Origin: DASQBT01 sp049578545
Lineage (GTDB): Bacteria > Pseudomonadota > Gammaproteobacteria > Burkholderiales > Thiobacillaceae
Length of the DNA stretch: 64,000 bases
Assembly: GCA_049578545.1 (NCBI GenBank)
Contig: JBAUMF010000008.1
Coordinates: 1 to 64,000, forward strand
Reading direction: 5' to 3'
Notes under the pieces: model-generated
Told to the model about the DNA's origin: nothing
Database searches by the model: none
What the model saw: only the letters and a program-made list of their open reading frames with translations
Translations under genes and position numbers: made by a program
Part shown: one piece after another, positions 18,134 to 27,846 of the stretch
Layout: the number at the start of each line of letters is the position of its first letter
Numbering within the stretch: the first letter of the stretch is position 1

Positions 18134-19408
18134 ATGCCTACCCGATCGCAAAAATCAGGGGAGTCCACTTCGACTTCTCCGCGCCTTCCCGTGGTGCGCA
18201 AGTCCACCAAGCTGGATAACGTCTGCTATGACATCCGCGGGCCGGTGCTCGCCCGTTCACGGCAGATGGAGGAGGAAGGCCATCGCATCATCAAGCTGAA
18301 CATCGGCAATCCGGCACCATTTGGATTCGAGGCACCCGAGGAGATTGTCCACGATGTGATCGTCAATCTGCCCAATGCCTCGGGCTATAGCGACTCCAAG
18401 GGTCTGTTCTCCGCGCGCAAGGCGATCATGCATTACACCCAGGCCAAAGGGATCAAGGGTGTGCAAATCGAGGACATCTTTGTTGGCAACGGCGTATCCG
18501 AACTGATTGTCATGTCGATGCAGGCGTTGCTGAACAATGGCGACGAAGTACTGGTGCCAACGCCTGATTATCCGCTGTGGAGCGCGGCAGTCAGTCTGGC
18601 GGGCGGCATGCCGCGCCATTACATTTGCGATGAAGGCGCTGGCTGGCTGCCGGATATCGATGACATCAAGGCCAAGATTACTGCCAACACGCGTGCCGTC
18701 GTCGTCATCAATCCCAACAACCCGACGGGCGCCCTCTATCCACCCGAACTGCTCAAGGAAATTCTCGATCTTGCGCGGCAGCACGAGTTGATCGTTTATT
18801 CAGACGAGATCTACGACAAGGTGTTGTATGACGGCGCCCAGCATGTCTCGATTGGTGCACTTGCTGACGATGTGCTGATCGTGACGTTCAACGGCCTTTC
18901 CAAGAATTATCGCGCCTGTGGCTACCGGGCGGGCTGGCTGACGGTATCCGGCGAATTGAGGCACGCCCGCGATTACCTTGAGGGCCTCAACATGCTGGCG
19001 TCGATGCGCCTGTGTTCCAACGTGCCGGGGCAGTATGCGATTCAGACTGCATTGGGCGGCTACCAGAGCATCAATGATCTGGTGGCGCCGGAGGGACGGC
19101 TGACCCGCCAGCGCGATCTGGCCTGGGACATGCTGACTTCCATTCCTGGCGTCAGCTGTGTCAAGCCTCAGGCAGCGATGTATCTGTTTCCGAGGCTTGA
19201 CCTGAAAATGTATCCCGTTGCCGATGACCAGAAATTCATTCTCGGCCTGCTGGAGCAGGAAAAGGTATTGGTGGTTCAGGGCACCGGATTCAATTGGCCG
19301 ACACCGGATCATTTCCGCATCGTGTTCCTGCCGCATGAAGAAGATTTGAAAGAGGCATTCGTCCGTATTGAGCGCCATCTCGAACGCATTCGCAAAATAC
19401 ATAACTAA
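18134..19408 (+). CDS. alaA: Glutamate-pyruvate (alanine) aminotransferase AlaA
   Basis: A PLP-dependent class I aminotransferase making alanine from pyruvate and glutamate. The 424-aa sequence has KLDNVCYDIRGPVL, KLNIGNPAPFGF, VGNGVSELIVMSMQALL, NPNNPTGALY, the PLP lysine in FNGLSKNYRACGYRAGW, and DHFRIVFLP, very close to E. coli AlaA. ATG 18134 is chosen because homology begins shortly after it. The coding frame is open to 17948, but that region overlaps the divergent clc. It is followed after 9 bp by hom, so alaA-hom (and perhaps thrC) form an amino-acid operon. Confidence 0.95.
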   Translation: MPTRSQKSGESTSTSPRLPVVRKSTKLDNVCYDIRGPVLARSRQMEEEGHRIIKLNIGNPAPFGFEAPEEIVHDVIVNLPNASGYSDSKGLFSARKAIMHYTQAKGIKGVQIEDIFVGNGVSELIVMSMQALLNNGDEVLVPTPDYPLWSAAVSLAGGMPRHYICDEGAGWLPDIDDIKAKITANTRAVVVINPNNPTGALYPPELLKEILDLARQHELIVYSDEIYDKVLYDGAQHVSIGALADDVLIVTFNGLSKNYRACGYRAGWLTVSGELRHARDYLEGLNMLASMRLCSNVPGQYAIQTALGGYQSINDLVAPEGRLTRQRDLAWDMLTSIPGVSCVKPQAAMYLFPRLDLKMYPVADDQKFILGLLEQEKVLVVQGTGFNWPTPDHFRIVFLPHEEDLKEAFVRIERHLERIRKIHN

Positions 19409-19417
19409 GAGAACCGC

Positions 19418-20734
19418 ATGAAACCAATCAACGTAGGCTTGCTCGGGCTGGGTACGGTCGGGGGTGGAACACTCACTGTATTGCGTCGCAACCGTCACGA
19501 AATCACCCGTCGCGCCGGGCGCGAAATCCATGTCACGATGGCGGCCGTGCGCAATCTGGGAAAAGCCAAACAGTACGCTGGCGATGGGTTCACTCTGACC
19601 GATAATCCCTTCGACGTAGTGGAAAATCCAAACATCGATATCGTGGTCGAAATGATTGGCGGTATCGAGCCCGCCAAGCAGCTGCTGATGACCGCCATCG
19701 AAAATGGCAAGCATGTCGTCACGGCCAACAAGCATCTGCTGGCCAAATTCGGCAATGAGATTTTCGCCGCCGCCCAGAGGAAGGGGGTGATGGTGGCGTT
19801 TGAAGCCGCAGTGGCAGGAGGTATTCCGATTATCAAGGCGCTGCGCGAAGGCCTGACTGCCAACCGGATCGAATGGGTCGCCGGCATCATCAATGGCACC
19901 ACCAATTTCATTCTTACCGAAATGCGGGAGAAGGGTCTGGACTTCGATAGCGCGCTGAAGGAAGCCCAGCGACTGGGCTACGCCGAAGCTGATCCCACGT
20001 TCGATGTGGAGGGCATCGATGCGGCGCACAAGCTGACCATCCTTTCTGCCATCGCCTTTGGCATTCCTGTTCAGTTTGACAAGGCCTATACGGAAGGCAT
20101 TACCCAGCTGACCCGCGATGATGTGAAATATGCCGAGCAATTGGGCTATCGGATCAAACTGCTGGGCATTACTAAACGCCGCGCCAATGGCATCGAGTTA
20201 CGCGTCCATCCCACCCTGATTCCGGAAAAGCGCCTGATTGCCAATGTGAATGGCGCCATGAATGCGGTGCTCATCATGGGTGACGCCGTTGGGCCGACGC
20301 TTTACTATGGCGCCGGCGCAGGTTCCGAGCCGACCGCCTCCGCGGTCGTGGCCGATCTGGTCGATGTGACCCGCCTCTCTACTGCGGATCCCCATCAACG
20401 TGTCCCGCATCTGGCCTTCCAGCCCGATGCATTGCTCGCGGATCTGCCGATCCTGCCCATGGACGAAGTTGAAACGGCCTACTACCTGCGTTTGCGGGTG
20501 GCCGATGAAACCGGCGTGCTGGCGGACATCACCCGTATTCTGGCAGACCAGGACATCTCCATCGATGCGTTGATACAACGCGAACCGGACGAGGGTGAGT
20601 CCAGTACCGATCTCATTCTGCTGACGCACGAAACTTTGGAAAAGGACATCAATATTGCGATTGCCCGCTTCGAAGGCCTGCGCAGCGTGCAGGGCAAGGT
20701 CACGCGCATCCGTGTGGAAACATTGGGCAGGTAA
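19418..20734 (+). CDS. hom: Homoserine dehydrogenase
   Basis: Reduces aspartate semialdehyde to homoserine with NAD(P)H, the branch step to threonine and methionine. The 438-aa protein has the Rossmann start VGLLGLGTVGGGT, VVTANKHLLA, the catalytic block GIINGTTNFIL with EAQRLGYAEADPTFDVEG, and a C-terminal ACT domain (about 349-430, VADETGVLADITRILAD) for threonine feedback. It is the stand-alone Gram-positive/beta type, not fused to aspartokinase. It lies between alaA and thrC. Confidence 0.97.
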   Translation: MKPINVGLLGLGTVGGGTLTVLRRNRHEITRRAGREIHVTMAAVRNLGKAKQYAGDGFTLTDNPFDVVENPNIDIVVEMIGGIEPAKQLLMTAIENGKHVVTANKHLLAKFGNEIFAAAQRKGVMVAFEAAVAGGIPIIKALREGLTANRIEWVAGIINGTTNFILTEMREKGLDFDSALKEAQRLGYAEADPTFDVEGIDAAHKLTILSAIAFGIPVQFDKAYTEGITQLTRDDVKYAEQLGYRIKLLGITKRRANGIELRVHPTLIPEKRLIANVNGAMNAVLIMGDAVGPTLYYGAGAGSEPTASAVVADLVDVTRLSTADPHQRVPHLAFQPDALLADLPILPMDEVETAYYLRLRVADETGVLADITRILADQDISIDALIQREPDEGESSTDLILLTHETLEKDINIAIARFEGLRSVQGKVTRIRVETLGR

Positions 20735-20819
20735 GCGCATGTCAGCTCGAATCACGGGGGGCAGGAAGGTTATCATGCGTTGTTCTGTTGTACTTTGTGG
20801 CCTTGGTGGCTAGTTCTCA

Positions 20820-22250
20820 ATGAAATACGTCAGCACACGGGGCCTGGCTCCCAAACTGGATTTTTCCGACATTCTCCTCGGCGGCCTTGCTTCCGATGGC
20901 GGTTTGTATCTGCCGGAGGTATACCCTCAGCTGAGCGACAGCGAACTGTCTGACTTCAGGATGATGAATTATCGGGAGCTGGCTCTCGCCGTGCTTTCGC
21001 GCTTCATGGATGACATTCCTGCTGGTGATTTGAAGGCGCTGATCGACAGGACCTACCGTCCCGAGGTGTATTGTCATACCCGCTCGGGACAGAATGCCGA
21101 AGACATTACGCCTGTGCTGACCCTGGAGCCAGGGCTGCATATCCTTTGCCTGTCGAACGGTCCAACGCTGGCGTTCAAGGACATCGCCATGCAATTGCTC
21201 GGCAACCTGTTCGAGTATGTCCTGGAAAAGCGCGGGGAGACGATCAACATCCTCGGTGCCACCTCGGGCGACACGGGCTCGGCAGCCGAGTATGCAATGC
21301 GCGGCAAGCACGGCGTGCAGGTCTTCATGCTGTCTCCGGTAGAAGGAATGACCCGCTTCCAGCAGGCGCAGATGTACAGTCTGCGGGACGCCAACATCTT
21401 CAACATTGCCGTGCGCGGAGTGTTCGACCACTGCCAGGATATGGTCAAGGACGTGTCCAACGATGCCGGTTTCAAGGCCAGGTATAAAATCGGCGCGGTC
21501 AACTCCATCAACTGGGCGCGCGTTGCGGCGCAAGTCATCTACTATTTCAAGGCCTACTTCGCAGTCACGCGGAGAAACAGCCAGCAGGTTTCCTTCTCCG
21601 TGCCCTCGGGCAACTTCGGTAATGTGTGCGCGGGCCACATCGCCCGCATGATGGGCCTGCCCATCCGCAAGCTGATCGTTGCATCGAATGAAAATGATGT
21701 GCTGGATGAGTTCTTCAAAACCGGGGTATATCGGCCGCGTGACGCGGCGCACACCTACCATACCTCCAGTCCTTCGATGGACATATCCAAAGCCTCCAAC
21801 TTCGAGCGCTTTGCCTTCGACCTGGCGGGGCGCGATCCCGGCTATGTGCGTGACATGTGGTCGCGCGTGGACAAGGGCGAGGCCGTGGATTTCAAGCCCG
21901 CTGGACTGTTTGATCGTGTGGCGGGCTACGGTTTTGTTTCCGGTGCGAGCAATCACCGGCTGCGCATGCAGACCATACGCAAGATCTGGGAAAAGTATGG
22001 CGTCATGATCGACACCCATACCGCGGATGGGGTCCATGTCGGCCTTCAGTATCGTCAAGCGGACGTCGATCTGGTCTGTCTGGAAACCGCCTTGCCGGCC
22101 AAATTTGAGGATGCGATTTGGGAAGCGCTGGGCAGGGCGCCCGAGCGGCCCGCCGATTTGATTGGTCTGGAGAATCTGCCCCAGCGGGTCGAGACCACGA
22201 ATCCTGATGCCCAGGCCATCAAAGACTTCATTGCCCGCCACGCCGGCTAA
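20820..22250 (+). CDS. thrC: Threonine synthase
   Basis: A PLP enzyme converting O-phosphohomoserine to threonine. The 476-aa length and MKYVSTRGLAPKLDFSDILL start are those of the long proteobacterial class. The PLP lysine is K120 in GPTLAFKD, with ATSGDTGSAAEYAMRGK and SVPSGNFGNVCAGHIA forming the phosphate and cofactor site. No thrB is present between hom and thrC, so homoserine kinase is encoded elsewhere. The gap after hom is 85 bp. A uracil-DNA glycosylase gene overlaps its 3' end. Confidence 0.97.
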   Translation: MKYVSTRGLAPKLDFSDILLGGLASDGGLYLPEVYPQLSDSELSDFRMMNYRELALAVLSRFMDDIPAGDLKALIDRTYRPEVYCHTRSGQNAEDITPVLTLEPGLHILCLSNGPTLAFKDIAMQLLGNLFEYVLEKRGETINILGATSGDTGSAAEYAMRGKHGVQVFMLSPVEGMTRFQQAQMYSLRDANIFNIAVRGVFDHCQDMVKDVSNDAGFKARYKIGAVNSINWARVAAQVIYYFKAYFAVTRRNSQQVSFSVPSGNFGNVCAGHIARMMGLPIRKLIVASNENDVLDEFFKTGVYRPRDAAHTYHTSSPSMDISKASNFERFAFDLAGRDPGYVRDMWSRVDKGEAVDFKPAGLFDRVAGYGFVSGASNHRLRMQTIRKIWEKYGVMIDTHTADGVHVGLQYRQADVDLVCLETALPAKFEDAIWEALGRAPERPADLIGLENLPQRVETTNPDAQAIKDFIARHAG

Positions 22251-22827
22251 TTTAGGGCTGCTGCTTGAGCAGGCCCGCGGATGCCGGGTTTGCGCTGAGC
22301 ATCTATCCCATGAGCCCCGCCCGGTCCTGCGGGCAGCTTCGAGTGCGCGGTTGCTGATCGTGGGCCAGGCGCCCGGTCGCAAAGTACATGAAACCGGCAT
22401 ACCCTGGAACGACCCGTCCGGTGATCTGCTGAGAACCTGGCTGCAACTTGATCGGGATGCGTTTTATGATGAATCCAGAGTGGCCATCATTCCAACCGGA
22501 CTGTGTTACCCCGGCACCGAGAAAGGCGCAGACCTGCCCCCACGGCCTGAGTGTGCACCACTTTGGCACCCCCTTCTGCGGGCGGCCCTGCCCGACATTC
22601 GGCTGACCTTGCTAATCGGCCGCTATGCGCAAGCGTATTATCTGGGAAACAGGCAGGGCAGGACCCTGGCGGATACGGTTCACAACTGTATGGAATTCTT
22701 GCCGGAATTTTTTCCCTTGCCTCACCCCAGCCCACGCAACCGGCGCTGGCTGAAACTCAATCCCTGGTTCGAAGCGGAGGTATTACCCATGACGCGGGAG
22801 CGGGTTGAAATGGCGCTAGAGAAATAG
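22207..22827 (+). CDS. Uracil-DNA glycosylase family protein, probable 4Fe-4S type
   Basis: About 206 aa of the UDG superfamily, which removes uracil from DNA. Motif A is LLIVGQAPGRKVHETGIPW, and GDLLRTWL follows; motif B is LPHPSPRNRRWLKLNPWF. Four cysteines are spaced CRVC (C-x2-C) and CYPG...PEC (C-x15-C), the pattern that holds a 4Fe-4S cluster in family 4/5 enzymes. It overlaps the end of thrC by 44 nt if it starts at ATG 22207; TTG 22231 is the alternative. I cannot assign the numbered UDG family from the sequence alone. Confidence 0.85.
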   Translation: MPRPSKTSLPATPANLGLLLEQARGCRVCAEHLSHEPRPVLRAASSARLLIVGQAPGRKVHETGIPWNDPSGDLLRTWLQLDRDAFYDESRVAIIPTGLCYPGTEKGADLPPRPECAPLWHPLLRAALPDIRLTLLIGRYAQAYYLGNRQGRTLADTVHNCMEFLPEFFPLPHPSPRNRRWLKLNPWFEAEVLPMTRERVEMALEK

Positions 22828-22861
22828 CGATAATGAAGCCATCCGGCACCCCCTGCAAAAA

Positions 22862-23470
22862 ATGAAACTCATCTCATCGCCTACAACTCCCTTTGGCCGC
22901 AAAGTGCGCATTGTCCTGCTGGAGAAGAGGATTCCATTTGAACTGGAGCTGGACGTGCCCTGGAGTGCTGATACCAAGGTCGGCCAATTCAACCCGTTGG
23001 GGAAGGTGCCAATACTGGTGCTGAAGGATGGCGAAACCCTTTATGATTCACGCGTGATCGTCGAGTACCTTGAGCATGTCAGCCCGGTCGGCCACCTGCT
23101 GCCGCAAGAGGCAGAAAGCCGGATCGCGGTCCGCAAGATCGAAGCGCTGGCCGATGGCATGACCGATGCCGCCGCACTGATCTTCCTGGAAGACAAGCGT
23201 CCCGAGGATCAGCGCAGCAAAGAGTGGATTGCCCGGCAGGAGACCAAGATATTCCGCGCGCTGGAGGAACTTTCGGAAGAACTGGGAGAGCATGTCTATT
23301 TTGTCGACGGGAAGTTTTCCCTCGCCGACATTGCCGCGGGTTGCGCACTGGGCTATCTGGATTTTCGCTTTTCCCATATCGATTGGCGCAGCGCGCATCC
23401 CAATCTTGCACGTTTCGCCACCAAGATGGCTGAGCGCAAATCGTTTCAAGAGACCGTGCCTGTCGCGTAG
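22862..23470 (+). CDS. Glutathione S-transferase family protein (YibF-like)
   Basis: A 202-aa GST. The N-terminal thioredoxin-like domain has SPTTPFGRKVRIVLLEK, the cis-Pro loop GKVPILVL and the gamma-glutamyl-binding DSRVIVEYLE. The C-terminal helical domain has the N-capping box FSLADIAAGCALGYLDFRF. The catalytic residue is probably one of the early Ser/Thr. The substrate is unknown; such GSTs usually serve in detoxification or redox repair, which suits the following msrA. Confidence 0.92.
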   Translation: MKLISSPTTPFGRKVRIVLLEKRIPFELELDVPWSADTKVGQFNPLGKVPILVLKDGETLYDSRVIVEYLEHVSPVGHLLPQEAESRIAVRKIEALADGMTDAAALIFLEDKRPEDQRSKEWIARQETKIFRALEELSEELGEHVYFVDGKFSLADIAAGCALGYLDFRFSHIDWRSAHPNLARFATKMAERKSFQETVPVA

Positions 23471-23517
23471 GTGTCGTTGCTCCGGGACAACGAAAACGCA
23501 GCTTGATGGGGAACATC

Positions 23518-24060
23518 ATGACAATCGAAACTACAACATTGGCGGGTGGTTGCTTCTGGTGCCTGGAAGCGGTATTCCAGCGCTTGCGTGGAGTGGAGAG
23601 TGTCATTTCCGGCTACATGGGAGGCCATATGCCGAATCCGGATTACAAATCCGTCTGCACAGGCACAACCGGGCATGCGGAAGTTGTACAGATCACGTTT
23701 GATCCGGCAGAAATCAGTTTCGAAGATCTGCTCGAGGTATTCTTTGCCATTCATGATCCCACTACGTTGAACCGTCAAGGCAACGACAGGGGAACCCAGT
23801 ACCGCTCGGCAATTTATTTCCATACACCCGAACAAAGGGCGGCGGCAGAGGCAGCGATCAAGGCAGAGGCCGGATATTGGCCCGATCCCATTGTCACCGA
23901 GGTGACTGCGGCCGGGACCCTTTATCCTGCCGAGGGTTACCATCAGAATTACTATATGCAGAACACGTATCAGCCCTACTGCCAGTACGTGGTGGCACCC
24001 AAGGTGAAGAAGGCGATCGAGAAATTTGGCAGTCAGCTGAAACCGGGCATGGGCAGCTAA
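23518..24060 (+). CDS. msrA: Peptide-methionine (S)-S-oxide reductase MsrA
   Basis: Repairs methionine-S-sulfoxide. The 180-aa protein has the active-site GGCFWC with catalytic C12, then GVESVISGYMGG, TGHAEVVQITFDP and YHQNYY. ATG 23518 is preferred because GGGG lies 6 nt upstream; ATG 23506 and TTG 23503 are in frame. Only a few residues follow the VAPKVKKAIEKF helix, and there is no MsrB domain. It is separate from the GST by 47 bp and overlaps the convergent DUF457 gene by 4 bp. Confidence 0.96.
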   Translation: MTIETTTLAGGCFWCLEAVFQRLRGVESVISGYMGGHMPNPDYKSVCTGTTGHAEVVQITFDPAEISFEDLLEVFFAIHDPTTLNRQGNDRGTQYRSAIYFHTPEQRAAAEAAIKAEAGYWPDPIVTEVTAAGTLYPAEGYHQNYYMQNTYQPYCQYVVAPKVKKAIEKFGSQLKPGMGS

Positions 24061-25097
24061 CGGTACGGAGTGGGCAGCCCATTCATGCCCATTCGATAGA
24101 CCCGCCAGTCCGGGCCGCACGAACCGAACAGGAATGGACCGTCCCGGCCCGGGGTGAGAAAACGCAGGTCCTGGAACCAGACACAGGGCCGGCCCGAATG
24201 GTGGTCAACCCGATAGAGGGCGGGCGCCTCGGCAAACCAGCGGAAGAACTCCAATTCAGGCCGTGCCCATACATCCCGCGCCAACTGTGCATCAGGCCCG
24301 ACGCCAAACTGGCTTGCGCTTGTCCAGTGTGCCTGCGTGGGCAACCGGAAGTCAGCCAGGGCCTTGACCAGCCAGTTTGAATCCGGGGCCGGCATGGGTA
24401 CGGGCTGGTCGCGTAAATGCAGGTGGGCGTAGTGATAGCGTTCACCTTCCTTCACGATCACGGTCCAGTTCCACGGTGCGATGGGCCGTGCCTCCGCGGA
24501 AACCTTGGCCTGTTGCCAACCCTGCGACTCTGCGTAATCCCGCCCGATTTCTGTAGCGCGGTAATGCATGATGGCTTCCCAACTTATCCAGGCGACAGCC
24601 AACAGGCTGGCAATCATGGCCGGCAGTTTGCTGGACTGAAACAGGGCGGGCAGAGCTGCGCCAATCAGAAGCAGGCCGGCCAGTACCGGATCGATAATGA
24701 AGGTGGTACCCAGCGCGAACCGATGATCGGAAAGGGGTGCGAACAACTGGGTGCCATATCCGGTAAGCCAGTCAAGCAGAATATGGATCAGCAGACTCAC
24801 CGCGACCAGAACATAAAATGGCCGCCAGCCACCGGGATGCTTGAACAGCTTGCCGAACAACCAGGACAACAGCAGCGCCCACACCGGCAGCATCAACAGG
24901 GAGTGCGAGATTCCGCGGTGGTGCAGCAGGTAGAGCTGGGAAGAAAAGGGCAAGAGGACAATGTCCAGATCCGGCGCATTGGTGGCGAGCGCGCCAACGA
25001 TCAGACGCGCTTTCAGCGTGAGCGGGTCGGTGTCCCCAGATTTTCTACTGAGGCGGGCAACAACCAGACCAGACAGGGTGTGAGTCAGATTATCCAT
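24057..25097 (-). CDS. Membrane-bound metal-dependent hydrolase (DUF457, YdjM-like)
   Basis: A 346-aa inner-membrane protein. It starts MDNLTHTLSGLVVARL, then has ATNAPDLDIVL, the metal site HHRGISHSLL and HILLDWLTGYGTQL, all hallmarks of the DUF457/YdjM family, with four to five membrane helices in the first 200 residues. The C-terminal 130 residues are soluble. The enzymatic substrate is unknown. In E. coli the YdjM relative is LexA-regulated; no LexA box was looked for successfully here. Confidence 0.88.
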   Translation of the reverse strand: MDNLTHTLSGLVVARLSRKSGDTDPLTLKARLIVGALATNAPDLDIVLLPFSSQLYLLHHRGISHSLLMLPVWALLLSWLFGKLFKHPGGWRPFYVLVAVSLLIHILLDWLTGYGTQLFAPLSDHRFALGTTFIIDPVLAGLLLIGAALPALFQSSKLPAMIASLLAVAWISWEAIMHYRATEIGRDYAESQGWQQAKVSAEARPIAPWNWTVIVKEGERYHYAHLHLRDQPVPMPAPDSNWLVKALADFRLPTQAHWTSASQFGVGPDAQLARDVWARPELEFFRWFAEAPALYRVDHHSGRPCVWFQDLRFLTPGRDGPFLFGSCGPDWRVYRMGMNGLPTPYR

Positions 25098-25128
25098 GGC
25101 AAATGGACTGCCGAACTGGCATCAGGTT

Positions 25129-26007
25129 TCAGTGCCGAGCCTGGCTGCCCATGATCACCGTTCCTTCAACAAACAGCTGCGCCGCATCGACCGCGTCGAA
25201 GAGGTAAAGGGTATCGCAGAATTCGCAGCGTACCTCCACTTTCCCCTGCTCGGAAAGAATGCTTTCCACTTCGTCACGGCCCAGCATCTTGAGCATGCTA
25301 CCCACATTCTCCTGTGTGCAGGTGCAGCGGAAGGACAGGGGATCCTGATCGAAACGGCGCAAGGTTTCCTCGTGAAACAGCCGCAACAAGATGTCATTGG
25401 CAGAAAGTCCCAGAAGTTCTTCAGCAGTCAGTGTATCGGCAAGGTAGCCGACGCGGTTCCACATGTCATCGTCTTCGCTGGTCTTGTCCGGCAGTTTCTG
25501 CAACAGCATGCCGCCGACGGCCTCATCGCTGGCCGCCAGATAAATACGGGTTTCAAGTTGCTCTGAACTTTCCATGTAATGCGACAGGATATCAGCCACG
25601 CTCTGGCCTTCGAGCGGCACGATACCCTGATAATTCTGTTTGCCCGCCTTGCTCTGATCCAGCGTCATGACAAACCGGCCTTTGCCAAGCAGGCTGGACA
25701 GGTCAGTTTCAACAAGATCACCTTCCCACTTGGCTGTTGCCCGCAGGGTATGTTGGGAAGTTGCCTCGACCACAATCAGTTTGACCGGTCCTGTTCCGTG
25801 CAATTGGAGTACCAGACTGCCGTCAAATTTGATGCCAGACGTTAACAGCGCCGCTGCGGCCAGCAGCTCGCCCAGGACATTTTTCAGTGGTGCAGGGTAG
25901 TCAGCATGCTCCTGCACGGTGCGCCACGTCTCTGTCATCTGAACCACACCGCCTTTGACTGGAGCGTGTTCGAACACGAATCGGGTGAGGGAATCAGTCA
26001 CTTTCAA
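25129..26007 (-). CDS. hslO: Redox-regulated holdase Hsp33
   Basis: A chaperone switched on by oxidation and unfolding. The 292-aa protein has the zinc-binding redox switch near the C-terminus: FRCTCTQENV then RCEFCD (C-x-C ... C-x2-C). The N-terminal VRFVFEHAPVKG-like start (LTRFVFEHAPVKGGVVQM) and LPDKTSEDDDMWNRV are family features. It lies between glnS and the DUF457 gene on the same strand and, with msrA close by, suggests oxidative-damage repair in this neighbourhood. Confidence 0.96.
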   Translation of the reverse strand: MKVTDSLTRFVFEHAPVKGGVVQMTETWRTVQEHADYPAPLKNVLGELLAAAALLTSGIKFDGSLVLQLHGTGPVKLIVVEATSQHTLRATAKWEGDLVETDLSSLLGKGRFVMTLDQSKAGKQNYQGIVPLEGQSVADILSHYMESSEQLETRIYLAASDEAVGGMLLQKLPDKTSEDDDMWNRVGYLADTLTAEELLGLSANDILLRLFHEETLRRFDQDPLSFRCTCTQENVGSMLKMLGRDEVESILSEQGKVEVRCEFCDTLYLFDAVDAAQLFVEGTVIMGSQARH

Positions 26008-26081
26008 TCAACCGAGAGGACGCGGAGTGATGAGGGGAGGCTTTCCTGGTGAGCTCAGGATGCCTGGTGTTGCAATGGCTT

Positions 26082-27767
26082 TCACTTCTTCCAGGAGTCC
26101 TTCAAAGTCACGGCGCGGTTGAACACAGGAGCTCCCGGCGACGAATCTTTCAGGTCGGCAACGAAGTAGCCGTGACGCTCGAACTGGAAACGGTCTTCCA
26201 GATTGGCCTGCTTGAGCGAAGGTTCCAGCATGGCCGTGATGACCCGCTTGGAATCCGGGTGGAGATCGAGCTTGTAGTCGCGCTCGCCGGTGCCCGGATG
26301 AGGTATCGAAAACAGCCGGTCATACAGTCGGACCTGGGCTTCATAGGCATGGGCGGCGGATACCCAGTGCAGGTTGCCCTTTACCTTCACACTGTCGGAA
26401 CCCGGTGTGCCCGATTTGGTGTCGGGTAGATAGTTGCAATGCACAGCCGAGATGTTGCCCTGTGCATCCTTGTCGCAGCCGGTGCATTCGACCACGAAAC
26501 CATAGCGCAGCCTTACCTTGTTGCCGGGGTAGAGACGGAAGAAGCCCTTGACTGGCGTTTCCATGAAGTCATCCCGTTCGATCCACAACTCCCGGCCAAA
26601 GGGAATCTGGCGCTGGCCCAGTTCGGGTTTCTGCGGATGGTTTGGCGCGTAACACAGTTCGCTTTGACCTTCCGGGTAGTTGTCGATAATCAGTTTGAGT
26701 GGATCCAGCACGGCGATTCGGCGCGCAGCAGTTTCATTCAGGTCTTCGCGCATGCAGTCTTCCAGAACGCTCATGTCGATCCAGGAATCGGCCTTGGAAA
26801 CGCCGATCCGGTCGGTGAAAAGACGAAAGCCAGCGGGCGTGAAACCGCGCCGGCGGGCGCCCATAAGGGTTGGCAGACGCGGGTCATCCCATCCATCGAC
26901 GTGTTCTTCTTCCACCAGCTCAATCAGCTTGCGTTTGGACAGAACCACGAAAGTCAGGTTCAGTCGCGCGAATTCAATTTGCTGCGGCAGCGGTCGAGTG
27001 AAGAATCCCCCGTCTGCGAGTTTATCCAGAAGCCAGTCGTAGAACGGCCGCTGGTCCTCGAATTCCAGGGTGCAGATTGAATGGGTGATGTGTTCGATTG
27101 CATCTTCGATGGGATGGGCATAGGTGTACATTGGGTAGATGCACCACTTGTCACCGGTGTTATGGTGCGTTGCCCGCTTGATGCGATAGATTGCGGGGTC
27201 GCGCATGTTGATGTTGGGCGCGGCCATGTCAATTTTGGCGCGCAGTACGTGGGCGCCATCGGGAAATTCACCCGCCTTCATGCGGCGGAACAGGTCGAGG
27301 TTTTCCCCAATGCTGCGATTGCGGAAGGGGCTGTCCCTGCCCGGTTCAGTCAGCGTGCCCCTATGAGCGCGCACTTCTTCTGCGCTCAGCGAGTCCACAA
27401 AGGCATGGCCGGACTGAATCAGATACTCGGCGCAGGCATACATGGTGTCAAAATAATTGGAGGCAAAATAGAGATGCTTGCCCCAGTCAAAACCCAGCCA
27501 TGTTACCGATGCTTCAATTGAATCAACATATTCCTGTTCTTCCTTTTCCGGATTGGTGTCATCAAAGCGCAGGTGACAGACACCCTTGTAGTCACGTGCC
27601 AGGCCGAAGTTGAGGAAAATCGACTTGGCGTGGCCGTAATGCAGATAGCCGTTGGGTTCCGGGGGGAAACGGGTTTCTACCCGCCCGTCCCACTTGCCAC
27701 TGGCATTCTGTTCGTCGATGATGTTGCGGATGAAATTGCTACTGGCAGAACTGGGGGTTTCAGGCAT
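26082..27767 (-). CDS. glnS: Glutaminyl-tRNA synthetase
   Basis: Charges tRNA-Gln directly, so this organism need not rely on the GatCAB route for Gln. The 561-aa class I synthetase shows the HIGH-type motif PPEPNGYLHYGHAKS, RFDDTNPEKEEQEYVDSI, the KMSKS-type VLSKRKL and the anticodon-binding beta-barrels in the last 220 residues (SELCYAPNHPQKPELGQRQI). ATG 27767 follows the family pattern of a short Ser-rich N-terminus. The gene is separated from hslO by 74 bp. Confidence 0.97.
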   Translation of the reverse strand: MPETPSSASSNFIRNIIDEQNASGKWDGRVETRFPPEPNGYLHYGHAKSIFLNFGLARDYKGVCHLRFDDTNPEKEEQEYVDSIEASVTWLGFDWGKHLYFASNYFDTMYACAEYLIQSGHAFVDSLSAEEVRAHRGTLTEPGRDSPFRNRSIGENLDLFRRMKAGEFPDGAHVLRAKIDMAAPNINMRDPAIYRIKRATHHNTGDKWCIYPMYTYAHPIEDAIEHITHSICTLEFEDQRPFYDWLLDKLADGGFFTRPLPQQIEFARLNLTFVVLSKRKLIELVEEEHVDGWDDPRLPTLMGARRRGFTPAGFRLFTDRIGVSKADSWIDMSVLEDCMREDLNETAARRIAVLDPLKLIIDNYPEGQSELCYAPNHPQKPELGQRQIPFGRELWIERDDFMETPVKGFFRLYPGNKVRLRYGFVVECTGCDKDAQGNISAVHCNYLPDTKSGTPGSDSVKVKGNLHWVSAAHAYEAQVRLYDRLFSIPHPGTGERDYKLDLHPDSKRVITAMLEPSLKQANLEDRFQFERHGYFVADLKDSSPGAPVFNRAVTLKDSWKK

Positions 27768-27846
27768 GAGAAAAAACAGGCTGTAACATTGCTAACGTCC
27801 GATATTCTACCGTTACCCGCGCAGCGCCCCCATGTTTTTTAACTGA

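Noticed and set aside
18800..20140. 446-codon minus-strand frame opposite alaA/hom
   Set aside because: Antisense to two well-recognised genes and without any motif of its own.
20817..22400. Long minus-strand open frame (527 codons) opposite thrC
   Set aside because: It is exactly antisense to a full-length threonine synthase with all its motifs; the frame is open because of high-GC codon bias.
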